From positions 227,935 to 291,934 of the forward strand of contig NZ_JAGGPM010000029.1 in the NCBI RefSeq assembly GCF_018613835.1: DNA of 64,000 bases. Direction: 5' to 3'. A program made the position numbers and the translations under genes. The stretch is from Arthrobacter sp. ISL-5. GTDB lineage: Bacteria; Actinomycetota; Actinomycetes; Actinomycetales; Micrococcaceae. Positions 8,715 through 16,589 of the stretch are shown piece by piece (position 1 is the stretch's first letter; each line of letters begins with the position of its first letter). The notes below the pieces were generated by a model, which searched no databases, was not told the DNA's origin, and was given only the letters and a program-made list of their open reading frames with translations.

Positions 8715-8780
8715 CCCAACTAGGTAGCAGTACACGCTGTTCTCAGCGCTGAAAACGGCGTGAGCTGCTACGTAGTTGGG
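8715..8780. repeat. 66-bp palindromic repeat, copy 2
   Basis: It starts CCCAACTAGGTAGCAGTACA and ends GAGCTGCTACGTAGTTGGG, with the centre CAGCGCTG. It lies between the winged-helix gene (stop 8707) and the ArsR-SRPBCC promoter. Length and arms match copies at 5715, 16524 and 63908. Confidence 0.92.
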
Positions 8781-8783
8781 GAG

Positions 8784-8879
8784 TCTGGGTCCTGAGCCGA
8801 GGCCCGAAGCCGGAACCCGGAGTCCGCAGCCGAGGCCCGGAATCTGGGGTCCGCATCCGCAACCAGAACCCGAAACCCG
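8784..8879. repeat. Degenerate CCGAGGCCCG-type micro-repeats
   Basis: The stretch between the palindrome and the ArsR promoter is built from near-repeats such as AGCCGAGGCCCGAA and AGCCGAGGCCCGGA, 34 bp apart, with related GAACCCGGAGTCCGC and GGGGTCCGCATCCGC blocks. It has no credible gene. Confidence 0.6.
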
Positions 8880-8909
8880 TTGACATGTGACCAAATGGTC
8901 ACCTATTCT
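8880..8909 (+). promoter_or_regulatory. Promoter with an embedded ArsR-type operator, probably leaderless
   Basis: TTGACA at 8880-8885 and TATTCT at 8904-8909 are 18 bp apart. The spacer carries a perfect dyad GTGACCA-AA-TGGTCAC at 8887-8902. The GTG start of the fusion gene lies 6 nt after the -10 box, where transcription should begin. Binding of the ArsR-like product between -35 and -10 would block RNA polymerase, so autorepression is the natural reading. Confidence 0.7.
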
Positions 8910-8915
8910 GGGCTT

Positions 8916-9665
8916 GTGGACGCCGTATTCAAGGCTCTCGCCGACCCCATCCGCCGGGAACTGCTGGACGAGCTTTTCCGGGAGGACGGCCAGACGCTCA
9001 CTGCCCTGGAAGCGCGGTTCGAGATCACCCGCTTCGGGGTCATGAAGCACCTCAAGCTGCTCGAAGAGGCGGGCCTCGTGGTGACCCGCCGTCGCGGGCG
9101 CGAGAAGCTGCACTTCCTGAATCCGGTGCCCATCAGGCTCGTCCACGACCGCTGGGTGAGCAAATATGCACAACCATGGGCCGCTGCGCTAAGCGACCTC
9201 AAAACCAGATTGGAAAGTCCCATGGAAAAGATTTTCGAGATCTACATCAAGACCACCCCGGAACGGCTCTGGGAGGCCATCACGGACAGCGAGATCCGCA
9301 GCAAGTACCAGTTCGGGATGCGCATCAGCTCGGATTGGACGCCGGGGTCCCGGTTCGAGATGGCGCCCGAGGGAGGGGACCTTCTCGGTGATGGCGAGAA
9401 CGTCGAGGTCGAACCTCCGCGGCGGCTGGTGCAGACCATGCGCGCCCTCTGGGGCGACGACGTCAAGGCCGAGGGCACCTCGCGGATCACGTGGGAGATT
9501 GAACCGGTGGGCGATTCCTGCCACCTGACCGTCACGCACGATCAGCTCCGCGAAGGCGCCAACGAACAGCTCTACGGCGGCTGGCCGATGATCCTCTCCG
9601 GCCTGAAGACCTGGCTCGAAACAGGCCAGAAACTCACCACGCCGGGCTCCCTCATGTACGCCTGA
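8916..9665 (+). CDS. ArsR-type regulator fused to an SRPBCC (AHSA1) domain
   Basis: A 249-residue fusion from GTG 8916. Residues 1-80 are an ArsR-like winged helix (KALADPIRRELLDEL; TRFGVMKHLKLLEEAGLV; RRGREKLHFLNP). Residues from about 105 are an AHSA1/SRPBCC ligand-binding fold (EKIFEIYIKTTPERLWEAIT ... GGWPMILSGLKTWLETG). The usual metal-binding cysteines of ArsR are absent, so the C-terminal pocket may sense a hydrophobic ligand. A TTG at 8880 in the same frame is rejected because it is the -35 box. Confidence 0.88.
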   Translation: MDAVFKALADPIRRELLDELFREDGQTLTALEARFEITRFGVMKHLKLLEEAGLVVTRRRGREKLHFLNPVPIRLVHDRWVSKYAQPWAAALSDLKTRLESPMEKIFEIYIKTTPERLWEAITDSEIRSKYQFGMRISSDWTPGSRFEMAPEGGDLLGDGENVEVEPPRRLVQTMRALWGDDVKAEGTSRITWEIEPVGDSCHLTVTHDQLREGANEQLYGGWPMILSGLKTWLETGQKLTTPGSLMYA

Positions 9666-9821
9666 CGCCGGGGCGCAGCCGGGGCGCCGCCGGAGGGCGG
9701 ACTAGGCGCGCGGACCTGGCGCGCGCAGCCGGCAGTCACAGCTGCTCAGAAACTGCGGGTTGCGGCGCGCCAGACCGACCTGGGTAGGGTTGATTCCAAG
9801 CCCCGGCGTGCGTTCCACATG

Positions 9822-9846
9822 GGAGAGTTGCCTGGCCGGACTCTCC
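9822..9846 (+). promoter_or_regulatory. Hairpin in the leader of the TerC-family gene
   Basis: GGAGAGT-11-ACTCTCC forms a perfect 7-bp stem, 33 bp upstream of the TerC start. The 214-bp gap 9666-9879 is otherwise GC-rich with no gene. TerC/Alx genes in other bacteria often follow manganese riboswitches, but I cannot match the conserved riboswitch loops here. Confidence 0.3.
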
Positions 9847-9879
9847 GGCGCGCCCCTCACCGCTCAGGAAAGAGGCAGC

Positions 9880-11076
9880 ATGGAAGTTCCCCTTATGGTC
9901 TGGACTGCGACAATCGCAGGAATTCTGGCCCTCCTGGCCTTCGACTTCTTCTTCCATGTGCGGAAGGCACACACGCCGTCGCTGAAGGAATCCGCCGCGT
10001 GGTCCGCCATCTACGTCGGCATAGCCCTGCTGTTCGGCCTGGGCGTCTGGAGCTTCGGCGGCAACACGATGGGAACCGAATACTTCGCCGGGTATGTCAC
10101 CGAGAAGGCGCTGTCCGTGGACAACCTCTTCGTCTTCCTGATCATCATGGCCAGCTTCAAGGTGCCCCGCAAAGACCAGCAAAAAGTGCTCCTGTTCGGC
10201 ATCGTCTTTTCGCTGATCGCCCGGACCGGTTTCATCTTCCTCGGCGCGGCGCTCATCAACAGCTTTGCCTGGGTCTTCTACATTTTCGGGCTGATCCTGC
10301 TCATCACCGCCGGCAACCTGCTCAAGCCCGACTCCCACGACGAGGAGAGCGAAGGCGTGGTGGTGCGGCTCGCCAAGAAGTTCCTGCCGGCGTCGGAACA
10401 GTACGACGGCGACAAGCTCTTCACCAAGGTGGACGGCAACCGCGTCCTCACCCCGATGCTCCTGGTCATGGTGGCGATCGGCGGCACGGACATCCTGTTC
10501 GCGCTCGACTCCATCCCCGCCATCTTCGGCCTGACGCAGAACGTCTTCATCGTCTTCACCGCCACGGCGTTCTCACTCATGGGCCTGCGGCAGCTGTTCT
10601 TCCTCATCGACGAACTGCTGGACCGCCTGATCTTCCTGTCCTACGGCCTTGCCGCCATCCTCGGCTTCATCGGCGTCAAGCTCATCCTGCACGCCCTGCA
10701 CGAGAACAACCTGCCGTTCGTCAATGACGGCGAACCCGTCAACGTCGTTGAAATCAGCACCGGAACTTCGCTTGCCGTGATCCTCGGCGTCCTGACCGTC
10801 ACCGTCCTTGCCTCCATCTTCAGTCCCAAGGGCAAGGCCAAGAACATGGTGTCCGGAGCCAAACGGCATGCCACGGAGTACGTTGACCTCAACTACGAAA
10901 CGGACATCAAGGAGCGGGAGCGCATCTTCGACAAGATGGTCCGCGAGGAGCAGGAACTCAAGAAGCTCCCGGAGAAGTACAAGAGGCTCATCCGCAACGA
11001 AACCGCGGTCATGGACCTGATCCGAAAGGCGCACGCCGAGCACGACCAGGCACTGGAGCGGGCCGGAGAGAAGTAG
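9880..11076 (+). CDS. TerC/Alx-family integral membrane protein
   Basis: A 398-residue membrane protein. Helix-forming segments start at FLALLAFDFFFHV-like residues 10-25, and the family signatures ALSVDNLFVFLIIMASFKVP (about 74-93) and GGTDILFALDSIPAIFGLTQ (about 201-220) are both present, with the conserved Asp residues inside membrane helices. TerC/Alx proteins are linked to manganese export, tellurite resistance or metallation of secreted proteins. The C-terminal 70 residues are highly charged and cytoplasmic. ATG 9880 has GAAAGAGG upstream; longer in-frame starts from 9760 would lack an SD. Confidence 0.9.
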   Translation: MEVPLMVWTATIAGILALLAFDFFFHVRKAHTPSLKESAAWSAIYVGIALLFGLGVWSFGGNTMGTEYFAGYVTEKALSVDNLFVFLIIMASFKVPRKDQQKVLLFGIVFSLIARTGFIFLGAALINSFAWVFYIFGLILLITAGNLLKPDSHDEESEGVVVRLAKKFLPASEQYDGDKLFTKVDGNRVLTPMLLVMVAIGGTDILFALDSIPAIFGLTQNVFIVFTATAFSLMGLRQLFFLIDELLDRLIFLSYGLAAILGFIGVKLILHALHENNLPFVNDGEPVNVVEISTGTSLAVILGVLTVTVLASIFSPKGKAKNMVSGAKRHATEYVDLNYETDIKERERIFDKMVREEQELKKLPEKYKRLIRNETAVMDLIRKAHAEHDQALERAGEK

Positions 11077-11875
11077 TCAGCTCCGGGCCGTAAGCTGCTG
11101 CAGCAGCCGGAACCCGTGCCGGTCCACGGAGGCAGCCGTTGCGGACAGGACGACGACGGCGGCGCCCGCCTCGCGGTCCAGGCCGAACCACGAGCGGAAC
11201 CCGCCGGTGCCGCCGTTGTGCCAGGTAACCGCTCGGCCCTTCACATCCAGCGTCACCCAGGCGGCGCCGATGCGCGCGGCCGGACCGGCGACGTTCGCCA
11301 CCGGGTCCAGGACGGCCAGGCCCGGTGCTGAGCCGTCAAGAAGAGCCTGGGCCAGCCGTGCCATCTCCGTGATGGAGGCCCGGATGCCGCCGGCCGGAGC
11401 CAGTGCCTCTCCGGTCCACGGTTCCATGACCCTCCCCCCAGCGGCTCCGCCCGGGACCGCCCGCGGACCCAATTCATCGGGGGCGGCCGGCGCGTACACC
11501 GAACCCAGACCCAGCGGAACGGACAGCCGGTTCCGGAGAAGGTCGCGAAAGCTCATTCCGGCCCCTGACGCAATGGCATGGCCCAGCAGTTCGAAGCCAA
11601 GGTTTGAATACCGGGGCCTTGGATACCCCCAGCGTGGCATCCGGGCCCACCTCACCCCGGCCGCACGCGTCAACGTAGAGAAGCCCGGTGATCCCCTTCG
11701 ATACCGACCCGATTTCGAAGTCCGCGTCCAGGGATGCACCCAGGCTCGCCACGGTCGCTATCCCGGCGTTAACGGCGGCGGCCGCCGCCACTGGATGGCG
11801 GCGGCCAAGACCGCTTCGCAACTTTTCTGCCAGTCCGGCGTCCCCGTGCATGTCAGTCAGGCGCATGTCAGTCAC
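11077..11875 (-). pseudogene. Broken beta-lactamase-like serine hydrolase
   Basis: The N-terminal part starts at GTG 11875 and carries the SxxK motif in IGSVSKGITGLLYVD. It runs to about GPDATLG and then loses frame near 11650-11690. A second frame continues to a stop at 11077 with family sequence YSNLGFELLGHAIASGAGMS and a C-terminal HNGGTGGFRSWFG (the HxG-type motif). Between SxxK and the YSN motif about 30-40 expected residues are missing, so there is a deletion plus a frameshift. The gene is convergent with terC and directly abuts its stop. Confidence 0.8.
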
Positions 11876-11922
11876 GACATGTCACCACGGGCACTCAGGA
11901 CGCGCGGCGTATGCACGCAGGG

Positions 11923-12093
11923 TTAGTGCCTCTTCAGGAAGTGGCGGATTCTTTCGCCGATTCCGCTGGCGCCTGTGTGGGCGGCGCGTCCCGAGACATT
12001 CGGCCGGGCCACGCCCGTGTGTCCTCCGGCGGCACCTCCCGCCCGTCCCTTCAGACGTTCTGCGGCATGCCTGATCTTGTTGCCCAAGTTCAT
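11923..12093 (-). CDS. CsbD-like small stress protein
   Basis: A 56-residue protein, MNLGNKIRHAAERLKGRAGG..., with a good SD (GGAGGAG) upstream of ATG 12093 and a TAA stop at 11923. The start NKIRHAAERLKGRAGGAAGG resembles the N-terminus of CsbD-family stress proteins, rich in Lys, Ala and Gly. The second half is atypical (PNVSGRAAHTGASGIGERIR). It is a short gene between the broken hydrolase and eda. Assignment to CsbD rests on pattern only. Confidence 0.6.
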   Translation of the reverse strand: MNLGNKIRHAAERLKGRAGGAAGGHTGVARPNVSGRAAHTGASGIGERIRHFLKRH

Positions 12094-12215
12094 GGTGAAC
12101 TCCTCCGTTCAGTGTCCGTCTATCCAGCATTCGACCGTCGGTAGTCCGGTCGTTCCCGACTCTACGCGCGTCCGTGGCCCACGACTACGGAATTTCTGAG
12201 TTCGTTGACCTTGGC

Positions 12216-12842
12216 CTAAATCCCGAGGGCCGACGCCTGCCGCGCGAGCTCCGTGATCTGCTGCCAGTTCCCGGACTCAACAGCCGCACGCGGAGTGAGC
12301 CAGCTGCCGCCGACGCACTGCACGTTCGTCAGGCTGAGGTAGTCCGGCGCGGTGGCCAGGCTGATGCCTCCGGTGGGGCAGAACTGGACGTGCGGGATGG
12401 GTGCCCCGATGGCCGCTAGGTAAGCCGGGCCGCCGGCGGGGCCGGCCGGGAAAAACTTCATGGCCTCGAGCCCGCTTTCCAGGACCGCCATCACCTCGCC
12501 CACCGTCGCCACGCCGGGCAGCACCGGAATGTCCAGGCTGAGCATGTGCCCCAGCAGGGCGGGCGTCACGCCCGGGCTGACCAGGAACTGGGCACCGGCC
12601 GCGACCGCGGCGTCCGCCTGGCCCGGCGTGAGGATGGTGCCCGCTCCCACGAGGATGTCCGGAACTTCGTTGGCGATGAGCTTCAGCGAGGTGAGGGCGC
12701 TGTCCGTCCGCAGGGTGAGCTCGATGATCCGGATGCCGCCGTCGGCCAGTGCCCGGGCCACGGGAACCGCGTGCTGCGGATCGTCGATGGTCACCACCGG
12801 AATGACCGGGGAAACGTGCAGAACGCTGGTGGCGTCAGCCAT
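12216..12842 (-). CDS. eda: 2-keto-3-deoxy-6-phosphogluconate aldolase
   Basis: A 208-residue class I aldolase that splits KDPG into pyruvate and glyceraldehyde-3-phosphate. The family pattern is visible: IIELTLRTDSAL (catalytic Glu and Arg near residues 41-46), VGAGTIL (65-71), SPGVTP near 89, and the Schiff-base lysine in AMKFFPAGPAGG near residue 130, followed by PTGGIS. Its ATG overlaps the stop of the uxuB-like gene by 8 nt (ATGGCTGA), so they are translationally coupled. It is the last gene of the operon and its product finishes the pathway. Confidence 0.93.
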   Translation of the reverse strand: MADATSVLHVSPVIPVVTIDDPQHAVPVARALADGGIRIIELTLRTDSALTSLKLIANEVPDILVGAGTILTPGQADAAVAAGAQFLVSPGVTPALLGHMLSLDIPVLPGVATVGEVMAVLESGLEAMKFFPAGPAGGPAYLAAIGAPIPHVQFCPTGGISLATAPDYLSLTNVQCVGGSWLTPRAAVESGNWQQITELARQASALGI

Positions 12843-14304
12843 GGTTGATCTCTTTTCTCAGGCCGTCCAGCCCGTGCGTGTCGATAATGCCGTACCAGTG
12901 CGTGAGGAGGCCGGCGAAAACAGCGTTCGCCGCCAGTTCGCCGTCGAAAATGCTGCGGCAGCCAAGGAGCGCCGGGACCACCGCCGCGGCCGTGCGAGAC
13001 GCGGGCAGTGCCGCGTGGAGTTCAGCCGCAAGGGGATCGTCCAGCTGTGCCGCCGGCGTGGTGGCCACGTGGCGCATCCAGGCAGCAACGGCGAGCGCGG
13101 CCCACCGTGGTTCGCGGCCGGCGTCGAGATTTCCGCGGACGGTGCTCAGCAGCCGCAGCCCGATCTTCTGCGAGCCGTCGCTGCCCACCTTCGCCGTGGT
13201 GTGGCCCAGCGCGGGATTCGCGAACCGGCTGAGCACCTGCGCGCAGTACTCATCCCCGTCCAGTCCCTCCGGGAGGCTGATGGTGGGCAGCGCGTCCTCG
13301 TGCATCATGCGCCGGCAGGCCGTGAGGAAGGCGTCCTCGCCCACGGCGTCGCTGATGGTCGTCTTGCCCGCAGCCAGGCCCAGGTAGGCAAGCATGGAAT
13401 GGCTCGCGTTGAGCAGTCGCAGCTTGGCCGCCTCCCACGCCGCGACGTCCGTGCTGAACAGTGCCCCGGCGTCCTCCCACCGCGGGCGGCGGGACGCAAA
13501 GTTGTCCTCGATGACCCACTGCAGGAACGGCTCGGCCACCACGGCGGCCTCGTCCCGGAGCCCCAGTTCGCGTTCGACGGCGTCCAGGTCGCCGGCCGTC
13601 GTGGCCGGCACCATCCGGTCCACCATCGTGTTGGGGAACGTGACGTTCGCTTCGAGCCAGGCCAGCAGCGGCTCCGCCTCGGCCGCAGGGAGCTCTGCGG
13701 CAAAGGCGCGAACGAGCTTGCCTGTCAGCTCCCCGTTGCCGGGAAGGTTGTCGCACGAGACCACGGTGAGGGGCCCGGCGTCGGCCCGGGCGCGCTGCTG
13801 GAGCCCGCGGGCGATCTGTCCGATGGCCGTCTGCGGAGGCTGCCCCGCGAGGTCGGCCCGGACCTGTTCGTCGGCGGTGTTGAGGGTTCCGGTGTGGGGA
13901 TCGATCCGGTACCCCTTCTCCGTGATGGTGAGCGTGATGACCGACGTCGACGGGTCGGCGATCCGGTCCACCACCGCTCCCGGGTTGTCCCTTCCGGAGA
14001 TGGCCTCCACGATGCTCGAAACCACGCGGAGCGGCGCGGCACCGCTCCCCCTCTCGGTCACGGTGAACAGCCCGTCCTGCGGCGCCAGCTGGCGCGCCAC
14101 CGTATCCGAACGCTGGGTGATCCCGGCGATCCCCCAATTGAGATCGCCGGAGGCCAGCATCGCGTTTTCGGTGAACACGGCCGTGTGGGCGCGGGCAAAG
14201 GCGCCCAGGCCAAGGTGCACAATGCCGGGCCGCAGCTTTTCCCGCGGCAGCAGTCCCTGATGGCTTCCGCTGGCAGCCAGCGAAGCGGAGCTTAGGCGTG
14301 CGAT
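12835..14304 (-). CDS. Mannitol dehydrogenase-family oxidoreductase (fructuronate reductase type)
   Basis: About 489 residues. The N-terminal Rossmann segment PGIVHLGLGAFARAHTAVF begins near residue 27, and the catalytic Lys-Asn-His set lies in AKLRLLNASHSMLAYLG. Members interconvert D-fructuronate and D-mannonate with NAD(H), or handle mannitol or arabinitol. Neighbours manD, kdgK and eda favour fructuronate/mannonate. No ATG, GTG or TTG opens the frame before GTG 14220, which would cut into the Rossmann fold. An ATC at 14304 is 7 nt after a strong AAGGAG and gives the family's usual N-terminal length; I propose it as the start. It overlaps the end of kdgK by 13 nt. Confidence 0.85.
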   Translation of the reverse strand: MARLSSASLAASGSHQGLLPREKLRPGIVHLGLGAFARAHTAVFTENAMLASGDLNWGIAGITQRSDTVARQLAPQDGLFTVTERGSGAAPLRVVSSIVEAISGRDNPGAVVDRIADPSTSVITLTITEKGYRIDPHTGTLNTADEQVRADLAGQPPQTAIGQIARGLQQRARADAGPLTVVSCDNLPGNGELTGKLVRAFAAELPAAEAEPLLAWLEANVTFPNTMVDRMVPATTAGDLDAVERELGLRDEAAVVAEPFLQWVIEDNFASRRPRWEDAGALFSTDVAAWEAAKLRLLNASHSMLAYLGLAAGKTTISDAVGEDAFLTACRRMMHEDALPTISLPEGLDGDEYCAQVLSRFANPALGHTTAKVGSDGSQKIGLRLLSTVRGNLDAGREPRWAALAVAAWMRHVATTPAAQLDDPLAAELHAALPASRTAAAVVPALLGCRSIFDGELAANAVFAGLLTHWYGIIDTHGLDGLRKEINHG

Positions 14305-15284
14305 GACAGCTCTCCTTCGGGGGTCCGCAGGGCATGGGTCCGGGTCTGTTCAAAGGTGGGGATGAAGCCGGTCCCGCCCTTGCCGCCGACCACGAGCGAT
14401 GCCGCAGCCGCGCCGTACCGGGCGGCGTCCGGGAGGCCGTCGCCCAGCACCATCCGGGCGGTCAGGGTGCCCACGAAGGCATCGCCCGCGCCCGTCTGGT
14501 CCACGACCGACGGCGCCGGAATCGCGTCGACCCAGGAAGAGTCGTGCTCGCTCTCAAGCTGGATTCCCTCCGCCCCGCAGGTCACGGCGACGTTCGCAGC
14601 ACCGAGGCTGCGGAGCTTGGCCGCCGCCTCCTTCGGCGAGGCGCAGCCGAGGAGTGCTGACGTTTCGCCCGGAAAGGACGGAGTGACCAGGAAGGTCCGC
14701 GGCGCCAGTTCGGCGAGGACCGCCGTCGCCTCCTCCACGGAGGTGAGCCGGGGGCGGAAGTTGGGATCGAAAACGAAGCGGCCAGCCGAGGCCGCAGCCT
14801 TGAGGACGGCAGCCCGCGACGACGCGGAAATGGCGCAGGCGATCCCGCCGGCAATGACGGCCCCCGCCGCCGAAACCACGGCCGGATCAACGTCATCCGG
14901 GCCGAGCGTGGAACCGACGCTGCTGGAGCGGGCGTAGGAAAACTCCCGCTGCCCGTCCGGATCGCAGTGCACCAGGTAGACGCCCTGCTGGCCGGTCCTG
15001 AACGTCAGCAGTTCATCGGAAATGCCGAGTTCCCGGATCCTGGCGGCGATCGCCTGGCCGAGGTCGTCGTCGGTCAGCACGGCCAGCAGCCCCGTGCGGG
15101 CTCCGGCCGCCGCAGCGGCCGCCGCGACGTTCAGCGCGTCGCCCGAGATGCCCAGCTGGGCGGGAACGCCATGGCCGAAAGCCACGTCCGTGGCCACCTC
15201 AACGAGGATCTCCCCCATCACGACGACGTCGAACGGCCGGTTCTCTTGCACGGAATCGCCCGCGTCGAATATCGAGGCGCTCAC
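14292..15284 (-). CDS. kdgK: PfkB-family sugar kinase, probable 2-keto-3-deoxygluconate kinase
   Basis: A 330-residue ribokinase-fold enzyme. The N-terminal VVVMGEILVEVA strand, the sugar-site GDALNVAAAAAAAG (about residues 48-61) and the PfkB signature VVDQTGAGDAFVGTL (catalytic Asp, near 260-274) are present. It would phosphorylate 2-keto-3-deoxygluconate, the product of ManD, to KDPG for Eda. GTG 15284 overlaps the manD stop by 4 nt (GTGA). The gene order manD-kdgK-uxuB-eda makes this substrate much more likely than other sugars. Confidence 0.88.
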   Translation of the reverse strand: MSASIFDAGDSVQENRPFDVVVMGEILVEVATDVAFGHGVPAQLGISGDALNVAAAAAAAGARTGLLAVLTDDDLGQAIAARIRELGISDELLTFRTGQQGVYLVHCDPDGQREFSYARSSSVGSTLGPDDVDPAVVSAAGAVIAGGIACAISASSRAAVLKAAASAGRFVFDPNFRPRLTSVEEATAVLAELAPRTFLVTPSFPGETSALLGCASPKEAAAKLRSLGAANVAVTCGAEGIQLESEHDSSWVDAIPAPSVVDQTGAGDAFVGTLTARMVLGDGLPDAARYGAAAASLVVGGKGGTGFIPTFEQTRTHALRTPEGELSSHA

Positions 15285-16492
15285 CAGTCGTGCACCGACC
15301 CGTCGAGCCGGCGGTTGATGGGCAGGTATTTCGGGTCGAACGGGAAGGCGGCAGCCGCCTCCTCGTTGAACTCGACGCCGATGCCCGGGGCGTCACCGGG
15401 GTGCATGTAGCCGTCGGTGAACGTGTAGGACGTCTTGAAGACCTCACCCGCAGGATCCCGGTGGCCCATGTACTCCTGAACGCCGAAGTTCGGAATGCTC
15501 ATGTCCACGTGCAGGGCCGCCGCGAAGGACACCGGCGAAAGGTCGCCGGCGCCGTGCGAGCCGGACCGGACGCCGTACAGGTCCGCGAGCGAGAAGATCC
15601 GGCGCAGGTGCGTGATGCCGCCGGCGTGCGAAACGGACGTGCGGATGTAGTCGATCAGGCGTTCGGTGATCAGCTGCTGGCAGTCCCAGATCGAGTTGAA
15701 CACCTCGCCCACGGCGATGGGCGTGGTGGTGTGCTGGCGGATCAGGCGGAACGCCGACTGGTCCTCGGCCGGCGTCGGATCCTCGATCCAGAACGGCCGG
15801 TACTGCTCCAGCGAGGCGCCCAGCCGGCCGGCCTCGATCGGCGTCAGCCGGTGGTGCACGTCGTGCAGGACGTGCACGCCGTAGCCGAACTCCTCGCGTA
15901 CGTGCGCCATCATCTTGGGCGCGAAGTCCAGGTAGGACGTGGTTTCCCACATGTCCTCCTGCGGGACGTTCCCGCTGGCCGGCTCATAGGTCTTGCCGTC
16001 CACCGGCGCGATCCCGTAGGTCTTTTCCAGCCCCGGCACGGCAGCCTGCGCCCGGATGGCCTTGTACCCGAGGTCCAGGTGGTGTTGGAAATCGGCGCTG
16101 AGGTCCTCCAGCGTTGAGCCGCTGGCGTGCCCGTAAACCATGACGCCCTCACGGGCCGCCCCGCCCAGGAGTTCGTAGACCGGCATGCCGGCCACCTTGC
16201 CCTTGATGTCCCAAAGCGCGACGTCGATCGCGGCGATCGCGGTCATGGTCACCGGCCCGCGGCGCCAGTAGGCGCCCTTGTAGAAGTACTGCCAGGCGTC
16301 CTCTATGCGGCGGGCGTCGCGGCCGATCAGCAGCGGGCACAGGTGCTCGGAGAGGTAGGACGCCACGGCCAGTTCGCGGCCGTTGAGCGTGGCGTCGCCG
16401 ATGCCGGTCACGCCGTCCTCGGTTTCAATAACGAGCGTGACGTAATTCCGTCCTGGCGACGAAACCACTACCCGTGCGTCGGTGATCTTCAC
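15281..16492 (-). CDS. manD: D-mannonate dehydratase, ManD/RspA type of the enolase superfamily
   Basis: With GTG 16492 (SD AAGGA, 7-nt spacing) the protein is 403 residues, the standard ManD length. The magnesium ligands appear as HDVHHRLTPIEA (Asp and His), WIEDPTPAED (Glu) and AVGEVFNSIWD (Glu), and the C-terminal PGDAPGIGVEFNEEAA is typical. It dehydrates D-mannonate to 2-keto-3-deoxygluconate; some subgroup members prefer D-gluconate or have low activity. The 66-bp palindrome sits just upstream, separating it from the dehydrogenase gene. It is the first gene of the coupled block manD-kdgK-uxuB-eda. Confidence 0.9.
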   Translation of the reverse strand: MKITDARVVVSSPGRNYVTLVIETEDGVTGIGDATLNGRELAVASYLSEHLCPLLIGRDARRIEDAWQYFYKGAYWRRGPVTMTAIAAIDVALWDIKGKVAGMPVYELLGGAAREGVMVYGHASGSTLEDLSADFQHHLDLGYKAIRAQAAVPGLEKTYGIAPVDGKTYEPASGNVPQEDMWETTSYLDFAPKMMAHVREEFGYGVHVLHDVHHRLTPIEAGRLGASLEQYRPFWIEDPTPAEDQSAFRLIRQHTTTPIAVGEVFNSIWDCQQLITERLIDYIRTSVSHAGGITHLRRIFSLADLYGVRSGSHGAGDLSPVSFAAALHVDMSIPNFGVQEYMGHRDPAGEVFKTSYTFTDGYMHPGDAPGIGVEFNEEAAAAFPFDPKYLPINRRLDGSVHDW

Positions 16493-16523
16493 TGGTTGGT
16501 CCTTCGGATGTTCGTGGGAAATA

Positions 16524-16589
16524 TGCAAGTAGGTCGCAGCAGGTGTCGTTTTGAGCCCTCAAAACGACACCTACTGCTACTCAGTTGGG
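16524..16589. repeat. 66-bp palindromic repeat, copy 3 (overlaps a gene end)
   Basis: The inner arms are perfect: AGGTGTCGTTTTGAG-CC-CTCAAAACGACACCT. The outer arms carry the common ...GTAGCAG / CTGCTAC... and CCCAACT signature, with left-arm changes. Its right end encodes the last residues (SPTE and stop) of the upstream dehydrogenase gene on minus. It separates the transporter-dehydrogenase pair from the manD block. Confidence 0.92.

Noticed and set aside
8880..8882. TTG 8880 as the start of the ArsR-SRPBCC fusion
   Set aside because: It is the first half of the TTGACA -35 box and would add residues with no counterpart in the winged-helix fold.
12460..14295. A 611-codon plus-strand frame across eda and the uxuB-like gene
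   Set aside because: It is antisense to two recognisable enzymes and has no domain or SD.
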